Part shown: positions 7,218 through 9,397 of the stretch, piece by piece | Layout: each line of letters starts with the position of its first letter | Numbering within the stretch: the first letter of the stretch is position 1 | Assembly (NCBI GenBank): GCA_900556945.1 | Contig: USQP01000017.1 | Coordinates: forward strand, 1-9,397 | Length of the DNA stretch: 9,397 nt | Reading direction: 5' to 3' | Origin: an uncultured Clostridium sp. | GTDB taxonomy: Bacteria; Bacillota; Clostridia; TANB77; CAG-508 | Program-made: the position numbers and the translations under genes | The notes under the pieces: model-generated | Told to the model about the DNA's origin: nothing | Database searches by the model: none | What the model saw: the letters and a program-made list of their open reading frames with translations, nothing else

Positions 7218-7331
7218 TTATCCTTGTCTTTGTTTGTGTTTAGGGTTTTCACAAATAACTCTAATTTTCCCTTTTCTTTTTATTACTTTACATTTGTCAC
7301 ACATTTTTTTAACTGATGGTCTTACTTTCAT
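7218..7331 (-). CDS. rpmJ: 50S ribosomal protein L36
   Basis: L36 is the smallest large-subunit protein, helping to order 23S rRNA. The 37-residue product begins [21 protein letters not shown] and ends with [11 protein letters not shown]. The zinc ligands C11, C14, C27 and H32 are all present, so this is the zinc-containing paralogue type. The ATG at 7331 is preceded by AAGGAGGTG at good spacing. The gene stands between infA and rpsM as in other Firmicutes, but with unusually wide gaps on both sides (180 and 191 nt). Confidence 0.97.
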   Translation of the reverse strand: MKVRPSVKKMCDKCKVIKRKGKIRVICENPKHKQRQG

Positions 7332-7511
7332 TTTATTTGCACCTCCTTGGCTTGCTAATTCATGTATTTTGGGTTAATTTTTTACATTAAACAAATTTAA
7401 ATTGTTAAGATGTAAATTTTAGATATTAATTGTAAGGCAATGTCATACTTTGTATATGTCAAAATTTACAATTCATAACAAAATTTGCAGATTAATGATT
7501 TAAATTCTGTT
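7332..7511 (-). promoter_or_regulatory. infA-rpmJ gap with an extended foldable region
   Basis: No gene is seen here. From 7392 to 7487 three pairings stack in register: CAAATT/AATTTG (7482-7487 with 7392-7397), TTGTTA/TAACAA (7476-7481 with 7402-7407) and a perfect 10-bp TGTAAATTTT/AAAATTTACA (7461-7470 with 7411-7420). They are separated by a 4-nt bulge and a small internal loop, and capped by 40 nt. A TTGACA at 7457-7462 has no suitable -10, so I do not call a promoter. Confidence 0.35.
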
Positions 7512-7730
7512 TTATTTCGCTCTCCATGTGATTCTACCTCTTGTCAAATCATAAGGTGAAAGTTCTACTTTTACCTTATCGCCAGGTAAGATTTTTATAT
7601 AGTTCATTCTTAATTTACCTGATATATGAGCTAATATTTGATGTCCATTCTCAAGTTCTACCTTGAAATTAGTATTTGGTAGTGCTTCCACTACAGTTCC
7701 TTCTACTTCTATAACATCTTCTTTTGCCAA
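7512..7730 (-). CDS. infA: Translation initiation factor IF-1
   Basis: IF-1 occupies the ribosomal A site during initiation and helps IF-2 and IF-3. The 72-residue product is a single OB-fold domain matching the family over its whole length ([51 protein letters not shown]). The start codon is TTG at 7730, eight bases after a strong GGAGG core, and the N-terminus fits IF-1 exactly, so the non-ATG start is secure. A consensus promoter overlaps the upstream map gene, making infA the first gene of the downstream transcript. No KOW-domain gene lies between map and infA. Confidence 0.97.
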   Translation of the reverse strand: MAKEDVIEVEGTVVEALPNTNFKVELENGHQILAHISGKLRMNYIKILPGDKVKVELSPYDLTRGRITWRAK

Positions 7731-7736
7731 CTTTTT

Positions 7737-7744
7737 CCCCTCCT
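7737..7744 (-). promoter_or_regulatory. Strong ribosome binding site for the TTG start of infA
   Basis: AGGAGGGG is placed so that its GGAGG core ends eight bases before TTG 7730. No ATG in this frame lies nearby, so this site fixes the start. Confidence 0.75.
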
Positions 7745-7802
7745 ATAAAAGAGTTTTTTCTATTTTATGCAAAATTTGGCAATCGTGCATAATAACTATT
7801 AT

Positions 7803-7831
7803 ATTATATATCATCCTTAAAGGATTGTCAA
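7803..7831 (-). promoter_or_regulatory. Consensus sigma-A promoter driving infA and downstream genes
   Basis: On the minus strand TTGACA (7826-7831) and TATAAT (7803-7808) match the consensus at all twelve positions with an ideal 17-nt spacer (7809-7825). It overlaps the last codons and stop of map. Transcription would begin near 7796, leaving a leader of about 65 nt. That leader contains TTATGCA/TGCATAA arms (7786-7792 and 7765-7771) ahead of the infA binding site. Confidence 0.85.
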
Positions 7832-8587
7832 GATTTCTGGCTCTTTTTCTGTAATTAAAATTGTATTTTCATAATGTGCTGCCAAACTTCCATCTTCTGT
7901 TATGATTGTCCAACCATCATCTAGTTCTAAAATATTAGGTTTTCCTTGAATTACCATAGGTTCTATTGCCAATGTCATTCCTGGTTCTAATCGAATTCCT
8001 TTTCCAGCTTTACCATAATTAGGAATTCCTGGATCTTCGTGCATTTCTCTTCCTATTCCATGTCCTTGAAATTCTCTTACAACAGAATATCCTTGGGAAT
8101 GTACATATTCTCCTATCGCATGGCAAACATCTCCAATTCGATAACCTGGTTTAGCATATTTAATTCCTTCAAAAAATGCTTGTTTTGTCACTTCAACTAA
8201 TCTTTTTGCCTCTTTCGATACTTTCCCTATCATAAAAGTTCTTGCAGCATCACCATGAAAGTCATTTTTTAAGGCTACTGTATCAATACTTACGATATCT
8301 CCCTCTTTTATAATTTTATGTTTTGATGGAATTCCATGAATAACTTCATCATTGATAGAAATGCATATCGATGCCGGATATGGTGGTATTCCTCTTATTC
8401 CCACATCATATCCCTTTTCTGCCGGAATTGCTCCTAAACTCCTGATTATCTTTTCAGCAATTTGGTCTACTTCCCAGGTTGACATTCCTGGTTTTATTTC
8501 TTTTTCTAATTTATCATATAAAATAGCAACAACTTTGCATGCTTCTTTCATACATTCAATTTCTCTTTTTGACTTAATTGTTACCAC
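7817..8587 (-). CDS. map: Methionine aminopeptidase, type I
   Basis: This metalloenzyme removes the initiator methionine from new proteins with small second residues. The 256-residue protein has the pita-bread fold's metal ligands at D102, D113, H176, E209 and E240, in IDTVALKNDFHGDAARTF, GHGIGREMHED, AIEPMV and HYENTI, with H84 in the substrate pocket (EVIHGIP). An open TTG at 8629 would add 14 lysine-rich residues overlapping adk. GTG 8587 is preferred, because AAGGAG lies nine bases upstream and the protein then begins MVTIKSKREIE as in relatives. It follows adk by 16 nt, so the two are cotranscribed. Its stop codon lies inside the infA promoter spacer. Confidence 0.96.
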   Translation of the reverse strand: MVTIKSKREIECMKEACKVVAILYDKLEKEIKPGMSTWEVDQIAEKIIRSLGAIPAEKGYDVGIRGIPPYPASICISINDEVIHGIPSKHKIIKEGDIVSIDTVALKNDFHGDAARTFMIGKVSKEAKRLVEVTKQAFFEGIKYAKPGYRIGDVCHAIGEYVHSQGYSVVREFQGHGIGREMHEDPGIPNYGKAGKGIRLEPGMTLAIEPMVIQGKPNILELDDGWTIITEDGSLAAHYENTILITEKEPEILTIL

Positions 8588-8596
8588 TTCTATCGT

Positions 8597-8602
8597 CTCC
8601 TT
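8597..8602 (-). promoter_or_regulatory. Ribosome binding site that sets the GTG start of map
   Basis: AAGGAG directly follows the adk stop codon and ends nine bases before GTG 8587. It rules against the longer TTG start within adk, which has no comparable site. Confidence 0.7.
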
Positions 8603-8603
8603 A

Positions 8604-9281
8604 TTATTCGCAATTTTCTTTTTTTTCAATATAATTTATTACGTCTTTTGCTACATCTTCCCCTAATTTGTTTATCTTCTTACTAACTACAGCTGAATAT
8701 AAATTTCCGCTTTTTTCATAATAATTTACAAGAGGACTTGTTTGTTCAAAATAATTTTTTAATCTTGACTCTACTGTTTGAGCATTGTCGTCTTTTCTTT
8801 GTACCAATTCATGACCACATTTATCACATATTCCCTCTTTTTTAGGTGGGTTCAATACAATGTTATATACTGCTTTACATTCTTGATTCGAGCATACTCT
8901 TCTATTCACAATTCTTTCTATAATTTCTTCTTCTGGTGTAGTTAGATTAATTACTAAATCTACTTTCTTTTCTTTTCCCTTTAATATTTCATCTAATTTT
9001 TCTGCTTGATTAACCGTCCTTGGGAATCCATCTAGTATAATTCCTTTTTGCACATCCGGTTCTTCTAATCTATTTTTTACCAAATCAATAGTAACTTCAT
9101 CTGGAACTAAATTTCCTTTTGAAATATAACTTTCCGCTAATTTTCCAAGTTCTGTTCCTTCTTTTATATGCTTTCTAAAAATATCTCCTGTTGATACTTG
9201 TGGTATTTCCAATTTATCTTTTAAAATACCTGCAACTGTACCTTTTCCAGTACCAGGTGCTCCTAACATTATAATGATCAT
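8604..9281 (-). CDS. adk: Adenylate kinase with a zinc-binding lid
   Basis: This enzyme interconverts AMP plus ATP and two ADP in the cytoplasm. It has 225 residues, slightly above the usual 212-218. The P-loop GAPGTGKGT is at 7-15, the AMP-binding segment with STGDIFR at 30-36 and DGFPRT at 84-89. The lid holds four cysteines, C130, C135, C152 and C155, typical of Gram-positive zinc-stabilised enzymes. The first pair is spaced CxxxxC rather than the common CxxC. ATG 9281 follows GAGGAA by eight bases. In this gene order secY normally precedes adk, but it lies outside the window. Confidence 0.98.
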   Translation of the reverse strand: MIIIMLGAPGTGKGTVAGILKDKLEIPQVSTGDIFRKHIKEGTELGKLAESYISKGNLVPDEVTIDLVKNRLEEPDVQKGIILDGFPRTVNQAEKLDEILKGKEKKVDLVINLTTPEEEIIERIVNRRVCSNQECKAVYNIVLNPPKKEGICDKCGHELVQRKDDNAQTVESRLKNYFEQTSPLVNYYEKSGNLYSAVVSKKINKLGEDVAKDVINYIEKKENCE

Positions 9282-9334
9282 ATAAACACTTCCTCTACTT
9301 TTATTTTAAGATTACTCTTGCTTTTAAAACGCAT

Positions 9335-9389
9335 TTAATAATCTTTATCCTATTTACTTTTCATAAATAAACAGGATAAAAATTATTAA
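9335..9389 (-). repeat. Long AT-rich hairpin upstream of adk
   Basis: Arms 9335-9356 and 9368-9389 are complementary over 22 bp; the two non-Watson-Crick positions become G-U pairs in the minus-strand RNA. The loop is 11 nt. No T tract follows immediately, so it does not look like an ordinary intrinsic terminator. It sits about 50 nt before the adk ribosome binding site. Confidence 0.75.
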
Positions 9390-9397
9390 TGTAATAA

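Noticed and set aside
7429..7462. TTGACA with TACAAT in the infA-rpmJ gap
   Set aside because: The spacer is 22 nt, too long for a sigma-A promoter.
1..9397. CRISPR array, tRNA, rRNA, toxin-antitoxin or defence island
   Set aside because: No regularly spaced repeats, no cloverleaf or rRNA sequence and no gene of such families were recognised; the repeats present are three dispersed REP-like copies.

Overview
The window is AT-rich and every convincing gene lies on the minus strand. The order adk-map-infA-rpmJ-rpsM-rpsK-rpsD-rpoA-rplQ is the spc/alpha ribosomal-protein cluster of low-GC Gram-positive bacteria. Zinc-type S4 and L36, strong AGGAGG-like ribosome binding sites and neighbouring recD2 and comFC genes suggest an uncultured or less-studied member of Clostridia. 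That placement is an inference from gene order and style, not a species identification.

Layout, read in the direction of transcription (right to left). 9397-9282: intergenic DNA ahead of adk, with a very long AT hairpin. 9281-7817: adk and map, with map starting at a GTG just after adk. 7831-7803: a perfect consensus sigma-A promoter overlapping the end of map, driving infA (TTG start). 7511-7332 and 7217-7045: two unusually long gaps around rpmJ, both able to fold. 7026-3865: rpsM, rpsK, rpsD, rpoA and rplQ (GTG start, with an internal insertion of about 50 residues). 3863-3835: a clear intrinsic terminator directly after rplQ, ending the operon.

The left third is accessory in character. 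It holds a 116-residue membrane-anchored protein resembling part of a family 2 glycosyltransferase, then recD2 broken by one extra base. A REP-associated tyrosine transposase (RAYT, HUH/Y1 family) follows, with its own promoter, and then the 5' part of comFC, cut by the window edge. Three copies of a 32-nt palindromic repeat lie here: two inverted ones bound the transposase and a third sits in front of recD2. Each overlaps a gene end. They supply the present stop codons of recD2 and of the 116-residue gene, and the first codons of comFC.

How the genes work together: adk (nucleotide balance), map (N-terminal methionine removal), infA, the S13/S11/S4/L36/L17 proteins and RNA polymerase alpha form the growth-linked translation/transcription operon. 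recD2 (DNA helicase) and comFC (DNA uptake) are DNA-handling genes between which the transposase has inserted. I see no CRISPR array, tRNA, rRNA or wholly unknown multi-gene system. The most interesting material is the RAYT/repeat remodelling of gene ends and several foldable leaders in the ribosomal operon.
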